Translations under genes and position numbers: made by a program
Part shown: one piece after another, positions 37,574 to 49,971 of the stretch
Layout: each line of letters starts with the position of its first letter
How positions within the stretch are numbered: position 1 is the stretch's first letter
Source: Paraspadella gotoi
Taxonomy: Eukaryota > Chaetognatha
Assembly (NCBI GenBank): GCA_051294375.1
Contig: CM119263.1
Location: 28,557,280 to 28,621,279, forward strand
Direction: 5' to 3'
DNA: 64,000 nucleotides
Notes under the pieces: generated by a model
What the model saw: only the letters and a program-made list of their open reading frames with translations
The model's database searches: none
What the model was told of the DNA's origin: nothing

Positions 37574-39557
37574 ATGTCGACCCATTTGCAACGCCTCCTC
37601 AACGGAATACCCAAGAACGAGGTCAACACCTTCTACGACGATTGGGCGACGAAATACGACGAGGATGTGAGTTGCATCGGTTACGAGGCGCCGACTCACG
37701 CCGCGAGGGTCGTCATGGAAACCATCAAACCAAAAGAGGGGGAGCGTATCGTGGATTTTGCGGCCGGTGAGTCGGCCTCTTATTCCCCCCCTTTTCTTTT
37801 CTTTTCTTTTCTTTTCTTTTCTTTTCTTTTCTTTTCTTTTCTTTTCTTTTCTTTTCTTTTCTTTTCTTTTCTTCATTTTCTTTTCTTTTTACTACTTTTT
37901 GTCTTTCATCTAGTACTTACTTTTATTTGTTTACTTTTTTTCTCTGGCCCTTTTCTTTTTCTTTCTGACCTTATTATTATTTATTTTACTTTACTTCACA
38001 TTAATTCATGCGCTTTTGTTTTACTTTCTCTTCCTTTCTTTTCCTTTCTTTTCCTTTCTTTTCCTTTCTTTTTCTTTCAAATCTTTATCTTTATCCTCCA
38101 AGGCACAGGCCACGTCGCCGAACGCCTCCGCGACGCCGGCCTCCCTCCCGCAGTGTCCATCGACGCCGTGGACGCGTCGCCCGAGATGTTGAGAGTCGCG
38201 GAGGAGAAGCGCATCTACGCCAACTGCTTCGTCGGTTTCATTGGCGGCGGAGCGGAGTTGCCATTTGAGAAGGTGAGGAAAAGGGTGAGAAAAAGGGTGA
38301 GGGTCTGGGTGAGGAAAAGGGTGAGGAAAAGGGTCAGTAAAAGGGTAAGAGTCTGGGTGAGGTTTCTCAAGTCGCCAACAGAACATTAATAGAGAATTTA
38401 ATGGATTAGGAATTATTTGGTTTTGTACGTAATTTCATTAGAAATATATATATGACAAATACTGACAACGAGGATGTCGTTAAAGTATGAGGGTTCAGTT
38501 AAAAAACGTTACTATCTACTTGCAACAGCCGGGTTGTCAGGTTGCCTGTGATGCTCACCGGTAGGCGCCGCCTGCAACTGGCGCGGTTACCCTAGGTCGG
38601 TTTTCCTGGTGCAGTTGGAATGGTTCGTTTCCCCTCTGAGGCGATTGACTGAATAGAGTCGGAGGAGAGGCGGTGTGAATTTACCGCCACAAGATCCCGA
38701 CGTCCCCGTTGTATATTTACGTTTATAATTATCATTAAGGCGCATCCTGCCAGGTCCGCTTTCGGAGACCTTTGCCTTTGTTCGCAATTTTCTCTCACAA
38801 GGTTTGACTACACTTCAATGTAGTCTTTGGCCACTATCTATTTTTAGACAGTAGTTTCAGACATAAAAAGGTTGAAGTAAAATTGTTAAACTGACCCGTT
38901 ATCGTTTCAGGAGTCCTACGACGTGGCCACCATGATCGGTGGATTCTGTGAAAGTCACGTTCCCATCGACGGATGGGACTCGATCCTCGACGCAGTCAAA
39001 CCGGGTGGTCACGTCGTCTGCTCAATCTCAAGCGTGTGAGGTTTTGATCGCGAAAGATATTGTCGCGTCTTCGCTTTGTTAGAAGTTTAAAGAAATATTT
39101 AAAATTAGATCTGATAAAAGCTGAAAATATTTAATTATGCGGTATACGGCTCAAGCTTTTCGCGACTGAAAAATTGTCCTAAAATGTTACACATTTTTAA
39201 AAAAAAATAATTTATTTNNNNNNNNNNGTCGCGTCTTAGCTTTGTTAGAAGTTTAAAAAATATCTAAAATTAGATCTGATAAAAGCTGAAAATTTTTAAT
39301 TATGCAGTATACGGCTCAAGCTTTTCGCGACTGAACATAAAGCACCCAAAAATTGTCCTAAAATGTTACACATTTTTAACAAAAAATAATTTATTTTAAG
39401 GTGGATTGAAACAGTTCCGGAATATTTGAAGATGAACGAATACGTTGAGGAAATGTGCGAGCGAAAGGGGGCGGTGGTAAAGGAGAAGAGAGTTTACGAT
39501 AAATCTTATTATGACTTTGGTCTCATTCTTTGGGTCCTTCGAAAAAATGTTAAATAA
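37574..39557 (+). CDS. METTL27-like class I SAM-dependent methyltransferase
   Basis: Four coding exons joined in frame: 37,574-37,766, 38,103-38,272, 38,911-39,035 and 39,401-39,557; 214 aa, near the length of vertebrate METTL27 (about 245). An acceptor just upstream (CTTCTTCTCAG near 37,533) suggests a 5' non-coding exon. Early motif: VNTFYDDWATKYDEDV. Motif I spans intron 1 (IVDFAAG / TGHVAERL), followed by the acidic loop IDAVDASPEML. Then ESYDVATMIGGFCESHVP, LDAVKPGGHVVCSIS and a C-terminal strand YYDFGLILWVLRK. These match the Rossmann methyltransferase order. The substrate of the METTL27 group (Williams-Beuren region protein 27) is unknown. Introns contain (TTTTC)n, a structured repeat and a 156/168-bp duplication around a 10-N gap. 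Confidence 0.85.
37790..37872. repeat. (TTTTC)n microsatellite
   Basis: About 16 units in intron 1 of the methyltransferase gene. A related TTTCC run is at 38,034-38,070. Confidence 0.95.
38510..38700 (-). repeat. Structured dispersed repeat, copy 1
   Basis: Its reverse complement shares CCTAGGGTAACCGCGCCAGT, GCATCACAGGCAACC and CCCGGCTGTTGC with the copies at about 41,440-41,660 and 45,150-45,380. It lies in intron 2 of the methyltransferase gene, antisense to it. GC-rich against AT-rich flanks. Confidence 0.7.
39062..39395 (+). repeat. Direct duplication flanking a 10-N gap
   Basis: 39,062-39,217 and 39,228-39,395 are near-identical (starting GTCGCGTCTT, ending ATAATTTATTT), separated by exactly 10 Ns. 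The second copy has a 12-bp extra piece (ACATAAAGCACC). Most simply, two contig ends overlap and were not merged. It lies in intron 3 of the methyltransferase gene and does not affect coding. Confidence 0.85.
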
Positions 39558-39570
39558 TTTAGTAATAAAT

Positions 39571-39659
39571 AAACCACCAAAGCCTGTCCAAAGTCAGGGG
39601 CAAGATAGCGTATTTATTAAATGAATGGATAATTTTTATATTGGTTGTACCAATTTCAT
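39571..39659 (+). repeat. Dispersed AT-rich repeat, copy B
   Basis: Full-length copy with AAAGCCTGTCCAAAGTCAGG and the terminal hairpin ATTGGTTGTACCAAT. It begins 14 bp after the methyltransferase stop codon, so it is probably in the 3' UTR. Confidence 0.8.
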
Positions 39660-39904
39660 GTTTTATTTTATATTGTTAGGTTTCATTATCTTTTTTTTTT
39701 TTTGTACTAGAAGTTTTAATATTAATCAAAATGGTTGAGATGAGAAAAATTTTTCAGTTTTTTCTTTCCCTAAAAGTTTTTAAATCTTTTGTTTTTAAAA
39801 AGAGTTAGCCAAGATTCTCCCAGCTTGGCGCCAAAACGGCGAATTAATCGAGAACAAAAGATCTCTTTAAAAAAAAAATTGTAATAAGAGGAAAAAATGA
39901 AGAG

Positions 39905-39980
<76 letters not shown>

Positions 39981-39986
39981 AGAGAG

Positions 39987-40017
<31 letters not shown>

Positions 40018-40144
40018 TTTCCCCTGTGTCATTAGACAAATAGTCGTTCTGCCTTGCAAAGCAAACATTTTCAAATATTCATCTGAATCTTGTTTTTTAT
40101 TCAGAATTCAGTCGTGCGAAAAACACGAGAGACTCGCATCTGCC
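39660..40144. other. Intergenic stretch with (GA)n
   Basis: Non-coding; (GA)n at about 39,905-40,000. Serine/leucine-rich open frames across it are repeat translations. Confidence 0.6.
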
Positions 40145-41439
40145 ATATTATTCTGGCATTTAGAAGAAAGATGACGGTAAGAAAGACAGAAAGAAAGAGA
40201 GAAAGAAAGAAAGAAAGTTAACAAAAAATAAAAGAATTCGTGATTTAAAAAAAAAAGAGATTATAAAAAATATGAGAGCTAAAGATAGACACAGACCACG
40301 ACGCCAATGACGACGACGACTTTAAACCTCAAAAACGGAAAAAGGATCTTTGACTTGTTTGAAAAGGTTTAAGGGGGAGACGGAGAAAAACTTCGTTCAT
40401 AATTCTTCGCCTCTCGTTGGGTGACTTAAGGAAAGGTTGAAGTGAGTTGGACAAAGTTGTGGTGAGTCGGTGAAGGATGAAGGGAAAGTCCAGAGGGAAT
40501 TAGGATGAAGGTTGAATGGTAAAGAAATGACGAGGTAAGTAAATGGAATCAGGTAGGGAAGAAAGCTGAGACATAATGGAAGGTAAAGATAAATATATCA
40601 AAAATTTAATACTTCAAACATCAAATTAGCCTAAAAAGATTTTTAATCCTTCACGGAATTTCTTTTTCACAAATCTTGAATTTTTAAATGCCTTTTGCTT
40701 TCTATGATTTGCCACTTTATGTTCTTGAGCAAATGTACGTAATTCTTTTCAAGGCCAAAACATAAAAAATTTAACCACTAATAATTTTTATTCCACGAAA
40801 ATTACTCCTCTTCTCTCGGACGAAGTTTCAACCATAAATTTTATCACAAGAACATTTTTTTTTCTTCTTTCCATCTCCTTCGCCGTCGCTCGGTAAATTG
40901 GCGGGAAAAATAGGTGGCTGCGCCCTATTTGTCGATCGTGTGTTCAAGTTTAAGGTCCTTCTATCACATTTGAAGATAATTTCCGACAATGTTGAAATCT
41001 TTATTTTTAAGATTTTTAATTTTTAAAATATTAAATTAAATACTCAATTTAAACTCGCCAAAGGTAAGGCGCTTCGCTTACTTGATTTTAAAAAAACCTG
41101 TCTTTTTTCTCCCTCGCCTCTTCAACCTTTATGAAAAAGTGAAAGGGAAGAGAAAAAAGAAAGAGGGAGTAAGGAGGGATTGAGGGGGGAGGGGGAGAAA
41201 AGGGGTTGGGGAGAAAACGAAGATAAGGAAAAAGGTTTCGTAAATATCATCTTCTGTGAGAAATGGAAGAAAAAAAACTGAAGGAAAAAAATGGAAGAAA
41301 AAAATGGAAGGAAAAGTCAAGGAGACGTCATTTTTTTGGGGGGGATGGGGGGGAAGGACTGAGGGAGGGGTGGGGGGGAGAGACAGTAGAGGTTAGCTTG
41401 GGATGGAATAGGGGATGGGAGAAAGAGAGGATTGTGGCG

Positions 41440-41660
41440 CCTCACAATCCTATTGGCTCACAGGGGGAACGCACCATCCCAAGTGATGCGTTCCATCCAC
41501 AGTGCTAACGACCGTCCTAGGGTAACCGCGCCAGTGACTGGAGACGTAACTGAGGGTCGGAAGACCCCAAGGCAAACAGTGAGATGCCCTTTCTCAATGG
41601 GCATCACAGGCAACCCGGCTGTTGCCATAGGGTTTCGTTACAGGATAGAGAGAGAAATAT
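41440..41660 (+). repeat. Structured dispersed repeat, copy 2
   Basis: A GC-rich block with consecutive perfect or near-perfect hairpins: GGAACGCA/TGCGTTCC, CCAGT-G-ACTGG, GGGTC-GGAA-GACCC, GATGCCC/GGGCATC and GGCAAC/GTTGCC. Shared blocks with copy 1 (38.5 kb, opposite strand) show that it is a dispersed element. No coding capacity. It may be a SINE or other RNA-derived repeat; no polymerase III boxes were seen. Confidence 0.7.
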
Positions 41661-43146
41661 TCTCACGCAACTGACGAGATAAAAATATGTGTGTATCAAG
41701 ATGTGAGCGTGGTTGTGAGCATAAACGTGGGCATAGTAGAAGTGTGGGAAGAGAAAGAAGTGTGCGTGGGTTTTTAAAGGAAAACCGATTTAATTAAAAG
41801 AGTCGTGATTCGAAGAGAAAATTGTAGGGCGTCTAAATGTGGGAAAATTAACAGGTTTGCGACGACGACGTCAAAGGAACGGAAGAAAAAAAAATTGCAA
41901 AATGAATACCTCTACTTTGATTTCTTAAATTTTCAATTAGAGGATTGCCAGCGAGATAGCTAAATAGTTTGTTAGTTTTATACAGCTTAACTAACTATTG
42001 TTTTCAGACTAGCTATTAGCGATCCTGCGTGGAAGCTTGCTTGCAACAGCGTGTTACATCTGACGCAGCGATATTTCGATCTTCAGCGATCCCGGAACTT
42101 CTTTCTATTTACGATAATCTCGCATCTTCCTTTCCTAATTTTTCCCCTTTTTTTTTTCCTTTCCTCATTTTTCCCCTTTTTTTTCCTTTCCTTATTTTCC
42201 CCCAACCTTGACTTTTCTCCCTTCCTTTTTTTTGTCTCTCTATCCGGGAAGTCGACGTCGACTTGACTCTCATATATCCTGTTCCACTTTAAATAATCCC
42301 AAGTCCGAAGTCAAAAGCCGCCAATTCCACTTTTGCTGCCAAAAGTATTTTCTCTCTCTTTTCACCTCTCTCTCCCTCTCTCCCTCTCCTCTTCTCCCTC
42401 TCCCTCCCACCCTTCTCCCTCTCGCCATCCACGAATTCCATTTTTTTTACTCCAAATTTTCGATCCTTTTTTTTTTATCCTCATTTTTTTTAGTTTTTGT
42501 ATGAAACGAACATTTTTTTGGAACTTTACTTTAATAAAGTCAACGCCATTTTTTTCGTTAGACTAGCCTCGACTAATTTCATTACTTTCTCAAAATATAT
42601 CTTTTGATACAAGTATTATAAGTCAGTACCTCTCTATTCTCTTCCTACCGCTTTCCTCTTTTACAAAATTCTCATCTCCTTTTCTGTTTCTCCCCCGCCC
42701 TTCAAAACTTCTCTTCTCTGTTTTTCTCTCCTCACCGCGACTCCCAGAACTTCTCTTCCTCTCGGCTCCCCCGTCCCCCGTCCCCTTCTTCTTGCCCATA
42801 TGGGCTCCCTCCTCTCTCCCAATCCCCTCCCCTCTTTCTCCCCTCCCCATTCTTTGCCCCAAATTTTTCCGTTCTGCCAAATTCCAATTCTGACCACGAC
42901 TACGGAATAAAAAAAGAGAATCGAATCGCAAAAATCTCAGATTTTCGTCGAATCTTCTGTGGGGAAAAATCGGGACGCACAACCCAAAGGAATTATGCAT
43001 TAGGATAAGTTTAGCCGCGCCCGCGACGCCTCCCTGGCGCTGCTTTATATCGCGAGAAAGTCACGGAGCCACAAAAATGAGCATCTCTGAATTTTCGTCA
43101 GGTTTTTGCAAAGTTGCGACGCATCAATTTGCGCAGTCGCACTCAC

Positions 43147-43225
43147 CTCTGAGTCTCTGACATAAGCAAACTTGTAGCTGCGTCGATCCAAAGCATCTGT
43201 ATCGACGGAGCAGCTGAACCTGATT
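43147..43225 (-). CDS. Candidate internal exon, unknown gene
   Basis: A 79-nt minus-strand block between an acceptor (TTTTTTAAACAAAG) and a strong donor (GAG before GTGAGT) encodes 26 residues including IRFSCSVDTDALDRR and YKFAYVRDSE. It recurs in damaged form in unit 2 near 46,960-47,035. Its gene is unknown and no flanking exons could be linked. Confidence 0.35.
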
Positions 43226-43807
43226 CTTTGTTTAAAAAAGTAACAGCAACACCTGGAATCCAAAGAGAGAAACAAAAGAGCAGAACACACACAAAAAAAA
43301 TACTGAGATGAACTTTTTTTTTACTCTTTTCATTTTTCTTTTTTTTTTCTTTTTCCAGATTAAACTGTGATGCGGTAAAAGTGAGGAAATATTTAATTTA
43401 AAGCTAAAACCTCAATTACGATGATTTTGTAGAGTTAAAGACGAGAAATATGCAATGAGGGGAAAAAAAAGAAAATAAGAACCGGGAAAAAAAGGGAAAA
43501 AATTAGAAAATGAGAAAGAAAGTGAGAAAGAAGAGAAATTTACGATTTGGAAATGAGAGAGTAAGTTAACCTAACTCTTATTTTCATAAGACACCTTTGC
43601 ATTTTATTTGTCATTTTTACAATCTTTATATCTTTAAAAATATTGAATGCTCCTCAATAAATATAAACAAATTTTCAAAGTCATCCCTAGCTATCTTCGC
43701 TTTTCCCAAAAAATACTTCAACGTCAGGTCTAATTCTATTTTCATCCTTTTCCAAACTTGAAGGTGAGTTTTTTTCGTTTGCGAATCAGAAGCGAGGAAA
43801 AAAAAGA

Positions 43808-46800
43808 AAATTATTCTGGCATTTAGAAGAAAGATGAAACGGTAAGCAAACGAACGCAAAGAAAGAGAGAAAGAAAAGAAAGAAGTTAACCAAAATAACA
43901 GAATTCCGCTGATTTCCAAAAAAAAAGAGATTATCAAAAATACTGAGAGGCTAAGATAGATCACCAGACCACGACCCATACGACGACTGACTTTTACACC
44001 TCAAAACGGAAAAAGGATCTTTGACTTGTTCTGAAAAGGTTTAAGGGGAGCACGGAGAAAACTTCGTTCATAATTCTTCGCCGTGCGTCTGGGTGATCTA
44101 CAGGAAGGGTTGAACGTGAGTCTGGACAAAGTTGTGGTGAGTCGGTGAAGGATGAAGGATAAGGGAAAGTCCAGAGGGAATTAGGATGAAGGTTTGAATC
44201 CGGTAAAGAATGACGAGCGTACAGGTAAATGGAATCCAGAAGGGAAGAAAGCAGACATATATGAAGATACAAGTGTACAATCATATATCAAAATTTACAT
44301 AGCTTCAACATGCAAATTGAGCGCTACGATTTTTTAATCCTTCACGGAATTTCTTTTTTCACAATCTTGAATTTTTAAATGCCTTTTTGGCTTTCTATGA
44401 ATCTTGCCCAATTTATTAGCAAGTAAATATTCCTTTTCAACAGGCAAAACATAAAAAATTTTAACCACTAAATAATTTTTATTCACGAAAATTACTCTCT
44501 CTCTCGGACGAAGTTTCAACCATAAATTTATCACAAGTAACAGTTTTTTTTTCTTTCTTCTTCGATTCCTTCGCCGTCGCTCGGTAATTGGCGGGAAAAT
44601 CGGTGCTGTCGCCCTATTTGCGTCGATCGTGTTTCAAGTTAAGGTCCTTTCTATCACCTTGAACGATAATTCCCGACAATGTTGAAATCTTATTTTTAAG
44701 ATTTTTAATTTTTTAAAATATTAAATTTAAAATACTCATTTAAACTCCGCCAAAGGTAAAGGCGCTTCGCTTACTTGATTTTAAAAAAACCTCGTCTTTT
44801 TTCTCCCTCGCCTCTTCAAACCTTTATAAAAGTGAAAGGGAAAGAGAAAAAGAAAGGAGGGAGTAATGGAGGGATTGAGGGGGAGGGGAGAAAAAGGGGT
44901 TGGGGCAGACAAAGAAGATAAGGAAAAGGTTTCGTAAATAGTCATCTTCGTGTGAGAAATGGACAAAAAAAAACTAGAAGGAAAAAAATGAAGAAAAAAT
45001 GGAAGGAAAAGTCAACGGAGACGTCATTTCTTTTATGGGGCGGGCTGGGGGGGAAGGACTGAGCGGAGGAGGCTGGGGGGGAGACAGTAGAGGTTAGCTT
45101 GGGATGGGAATAGGGATTGGGACGAAGAGAGGAATTGTGCGGCCCCACAATCCCTATTGTGTCACAAGGGAGGAACCACCATCCCAAGCTATGCGTTCCG
45201 TCCACGTTCTACGACTTCCCGCGTTAACGAGACCGTCCTAGGGTAACCGCGCCAGTGACTGGAGACGTAACTGAGGGCGGAAGACCCCAAGGCAAACGTG
45301 AGATGCCCTTTCTGCATGGCATCAACAGGCACACCCCGGCTGTTTGCCATTAGGGGTTTCGTTACAGGATCAGAGAGTAAATATTCTCACGCAACTTGAC
45401 GAGATTAAAAATATGTGTGTATCAAAGATGTGAGCGTGGTTGTGAGCATAAAACGTGGGCATAGTAGAAGTGTGGGAAGAGAAAGAAGTGGTGCGTGGGT
45501 TTTTAAAGCAGGAAACCGATTTAATTAAAGAGTCGTGTTCGAAGAGAAAATGTTTAGGGGGTCTAAATGTGGGAAAATTAACAGGTTTGCGACGACGACG
45601 GTCAAAGGGAGACGGAAGAAAAAAAAATTGCAAAATGAATACACCTCTACTTTGATTTCTTAAAATTTTGCAATTAAGAGATGTGCCAGCGAGATTAGCT
45701 AATAGTTTGTTATTTATACAGCTTTAACTAACTATGTTTTTCAGGACTAGCTATTAGCGATCCTGCGTGAAGGCTTGCTTGCAACAGCGTGTTACTCTGA
45801 CGCAGCGATATTTTCGACTTTCGCGACCCGGAACTTCTTTCCTTATCTTACGATAATCTCGACATCTTCCCTTTCCTAATTTTTCCCCTTTTTTTTTCCT
45901 TCCCTCATTTTTCCCTTTTTTTTCCTTTTCCTTATTTCCCCAACCTTGACTTTTCTCCTTCCCTTTTTTTGTCTCTCTATCCGGGAAGTCGACGTCGACT
46001 TGACTCTCATATATGCCCTGTTCCAGCTTAAATAATCCAAGTCCGAAGTCAAAAGCCCGCCAATTCCACTTTTGCTGCCAAAAGTATTTTTTTCTTCTTT
46101 CTTCTTTTCACCTCTCTTCCCTCTCTCCCTCTCCCTCTTTCCCTCTCCCTCACCACCCTTCTCCTCTCTCGCCATCCGCGAAGTTCTATTTTTTTTCTAC
46201 TCCAAATTTTCGATCCATTTTTTTTGTATCCTCATGTTTTTCTCTATGTTTTTGCGGTGAAACGAACATTTTTTTGAAAAAATTTACTTTAATAAAAGTC
46301 GACAGTAGCGCAATTTTTATTCGTGTAGACTAGCCTCGACTAATTTCTATTACTTTCTCAAAATATAGTCTTTTGATACAGTATTATCAAGTCAGTCCCT
46401 ACCTTCCTACGCTTCCTCCTTTCTAAATGCTCATCCTACCCTTTCTCTGTTTCCCCGCCCAAAATTCTCTTCATTTCTTTTCTCCCCCGCCTCTGTCCAC
46501 AAACTTCTCTCATCTCTTCTGGTCCCGTGCCGCGCGTCACCCTTCACTCGTTCGCACTCTTCGTCAATCTCCCCCGTCCCGCTCCCTCTCTCCTACCTCT
46601 CTCCCAATCCCCTCCCCTCTTTCTCCACCTCCCCATTCTTTGCCCCAAATTTTCTCCTGCTCTGCCAAATTCCATTCCCTGCACCACGACTGCACGAATA
46701 AAAAAAAGAGAATCGAATCGCAAAAGATCTCAGATTTTCGTCGAATCTCTGTGGGGAAAAATCGGGACCGCATAACCCAAAGGAATTAGTCAATTAGGAA

Positions 46801-47650
46801 AGTTTAGCCGCGCGCCGCGACGGCCTCCTGGCGCTGCGTTTGATTATGCGCGAGAAGTCAGCGGGAGCCACAAAAATGAGCATGCTGCTCGAATTTTTCT
46901 CAGTTTTTGGCAAAGTTGCGACCGCAGTCAATTTGCGCAGTCGCACTCACCTCTGAGTCTCTCTGGACATAAGCAAAGCTTGTAGCTGCGTCGATCGCAA
47001 AGCATGCTGTATCTGACGGACAGCGCTGAACCTGATTTCTTTGTTTAAAAAAGTAACAGAAACACCCTGGAATCCAAAGAGAGAAACAAAGAGCAGAAAC
47101 ACACACAAACAAAATACTGAGATGAACTTGTTTTGTTACTCTTTTCATTTTTCTTTTGTTTTTCTTTTTTCCAGGATATAAACTGGTGATGCCGGTAAAG
47201 GTGAGCGAAATTATTTAATTAAAGCTTAAAACCTCATTACGATGATTTTGTAGAGTTAAAGACGAGAAAATATGCAATTAGGCGGAAAAAAAGAAAATAA
47301 GAACCGGCGGGGAAAAAAAGGAAAAGAAATTAGAAAATGAGAAAGAAAGTGAGAAGAGAGAAAATTTACGATTTTGGAAATGAGATGAGTAGTTTACCTA
47401 ACTCTTTTTTTCATAAGACACCCTTTGCATTTTATTTGTCATGTTTGTACAATTTTATATCTTTAAAAAATATTGAATGCTCCTCAATAATATAAAACCA
47501 AATTTTCAACATAGGTCATGAACCCGTAGCTATCTTCGCTTTTCCCAAAAAATACTGTCAACGTCAGGTCTAATTCATTGTTCATTCCTTTTCCAAACTT
47601 GAGGTCGAGTTTTTTTCGTTTGCGAATCAGAAGCAGGAAAAAAAAGAAAG
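43808..47650 (+). repeat. Tandem duplication, unit 2 (noisy)
   Basis: Repeats unit 1 in order, including the structured repeat (about 45,150-45,380) and the candidate exon, but with frequent 1-bp insertions that make it about 180 bp longer. It is followed at 47,714 by a 25-N gap inside (GA)n. The indel-rich difference suggests uncorrected long-read gap filling over a region already assembled. Confidence 0.8.
45150..45380 (+). repeat. Structured dispersed repeat, copy 3 (within unit 2)
   Basis: Duplicate of copy 2 carried in the tandem duplication, with indels breaking several hairpins. It retains CCTAGGGTAACCGCGCCAGT. Confidence 0.75.
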
Positions 47651-47738
47651 CGCGAAAAAAGATGGAAAGAAAAAAAGATTGCAACGAGAGAGAGAAGATA
47701 GAGAGAGAGAGAGNNNNNNNNNNNNNNNNNNNNNNNNN

Positions 47739-47770
<32 letters not shown>

Positions 47771-49632
47771 TGAGAGAGCTTTCTTTGTGAGCTTTATTCC
47801 GGGGAACGGCTTAACTTACCTTGCCTCACCTTTTCATCGTCGTCGTCAACGTCGTGCTCTGTGCGTAGATTTTAAAAAACGTCGGACGATCAGCAAAGGG
47901 GAACTAAAAACATCTTTCGAGTTTCTTTGCGTCATTAACGTGAAAATAATCACGTGAATATATTACCAGGCGCCGATGGCATCACGAATGGACGAGTGAT
48001 CAAATTGCGTTCATCACTTCAGATATCTATTTTTTAAATCACAAGAAATCAACTGAAATCAAAGAAAATTCATTTCCAAATATCAATTCTATTATTTTTT
48101 TCATTTCATTTCAATTCATTGATTGATGTAATAGTAATATCAATTCTATTATTTTATATTATTGCTCCCAATAAAAATTAAACGTCTAAGTCTTAGTCTT
48201 AAATTAAACTCAGTCTAAGTCTTAAACTCAGATTTAAAAAAAATATTACGGTCGAAGCCAATGAATTTCATTCAAATCATTAAAAATCACAAAAAGCATA
48301 AATATTACACGATGACTGGTAATTTAAATAATGTTTTACGTCATCCCTAAAAATCAGTAATAGTTCGCTAATGTTTGTCCCTCGGTTTGCATGGATCTGG
48401 TTTTAAATTTGAACTCAAAGAAAAAGGGCAAAGGTCGTGGGAACCTTAACTTGTCTCTTTTTGGCCAGATTCAATCACGCGTTTTTAATCTAATCTAACT
48501 AATCTTACAAATATAATCTGCGAAAATACTAATCCTATCGGATTATTTTCTAATAAAAGAATATATGACCATATTTTCTAAAAGCGTCCGATTTCATTTT
48601 AGTTTGAAGATAAGGTTAAGGATTAAGTAAGGGGTTAGGGATTTAGTAAAAAAATATGGTAAGATTTTGGGTTAGAATCAAGATCAGGGATGAAGGAACA
48701 GAGATAAGACCCTTTCGGAAAAATATTTTCTAAGAAATCATTTTCTTGAGGATTTTTGAATCACATCATTTTCTTATGTATATATATATTAACCTACAAA
48801 TTCATAAAGGTCGGATGTTTAAAACTTTATTTCGTTCCGACCTCAAAAAAAGAAAAAAAAAACTTGCAAAAATTTTCTTCCTCTGGGAAAAAAGAGTTGC
48901 GATTAAATTGGGTGACACTTGTTTGTTTTTCGGGCCGATGCTCTTTTTTTTCTTTTTGTTTTTTTTTTTGTTTTTGCCCAAAACCCGAAACCTGACGTCA
49001 AAATTCACCGCGACGCGAATTTTTTTCCCCCCCTTTCATTTTTTTTTGTTTCTCAATTTATTTTTGTTGCGTCCTCTTTCTTCCTTTATGGCTTACTCTG
49101 TATCTTTTCTTTCTTTCAATCTTTCCTTCTTTCTTTCTCTCTTTGCCTCATTTTTTTGTTTCTTGTTTTCTTTATTTCTTTTTTCATTTCTTTTTTTCTT
49201 TTTTTCTGTTTTTCCTTCTGCGCTTCTCTCTTTATATTTTCTTTCTTTCTTATATTTCATTACTTTTTTACTATTTACTTTCTCTCTTCTTACTTTTACA
49301 TTTTGCTTTCCTTTTTCTTTTTTTCTTTTCTTCTTTTAATTTCTTTTTTTCATATTTGATTTTACTTTTTCTCTTTCCTTTTCAATTTTTTTCTTCATTT
49401 CCTCTTTCTAACTTCCTTCCTTTTCCTTTTACTTTTTTGGTCCCTTATTCATTTCTAAATTCTTTCTCTCTTTCTATCTTTCTTTACTTCCTTCTCTTTT
49501 TCTATCCAATTTTTCTCTCTCTCTTCCGCCTCCGCTTCCCTTTTTTTAGCGTCTTTCTGTTTTTAATTTTCTCTGTTTTCTTTTTTGTTTGATGCCAAAT
49601 CTCACCGACGAATCAATTTATTTCTGTGGCTC

Positions 49633-49695
<63 letters not shown>

Positions 49696-49787
49696 TCGCT
49701 CTCACCTTTACCTTCACATTCAGACCTCATTTAAGATTAATTCCGTGAAACTTTTTTCAACTAAAGAGATTAAAATACGAAACCAAA
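47651..49787. other. Intergenic stretch with 25-N gap and polypyrimidine tract
   Basis: (GA)n with 25 Ns at 47,714-47,738, then AT-rich DNA without exons to 48,940. From 48,944 to about 49,590 the plus strand is almost entirely T and C. (CT)n lies at 49,640-49,698, close to the first exon of the next gene. Confidence 0.6.
48944..49590. repeat. Polypyrimidine tract of about 650 bp
   Basis: TTTCTTT, TTTCC and CTCTC motifs with few purines. Phe/Leu/Ser-rich open frames here look like membrane proteins but follow from the base composition. Confidence 0.85.
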
Positions 49788-49933
49788 ATGAGGCCCGACG
49801 ATTCAATTGCGAAAAAACGAAATTCCATGTGCAAAACTTTGGAAAATCTTTGGATGTCTCGCCTTCACTTTCACGCGGCTTTGCTCTTGGTGAGATTAAA
49901 ATCAAAACAGGATTTGGATGGTGACTCAGGGAA

Positions 49934-49971
<38 letters not shown>

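Larger units (their letters stand above)
40145..43807 (+). repeat. Tandem duplication, unit 1
   Basis: About 3.66 kb, beginning at ATTATTCTGGCATTTAGAAG and repeated head to tail from about 43,811. Contents: AT-rich DNA, a G-rich stretch at 41,160-41,420, the structured repeat at 41,440-41,660, T/C-rich tracts at 42,120-42,500, and a possible minus-strand exon at 43,147-43,225. This unit reads cleaner than unit 2. Confidence 0.8.

Noticed and set aside
41515-41600. Hammerhead ribozyme in the structured repeat
   Set aside because: CTGA is followed by a perfect stem, but the second core (GAAA) and the cleavage triplet are not in place.
48746-49592. Several long Phe/Leu/Ser-rich frames resembling membrane proteins
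   Set aside because: They are caused by a T/C-only tract; no start context, splice sites or conserved motif.
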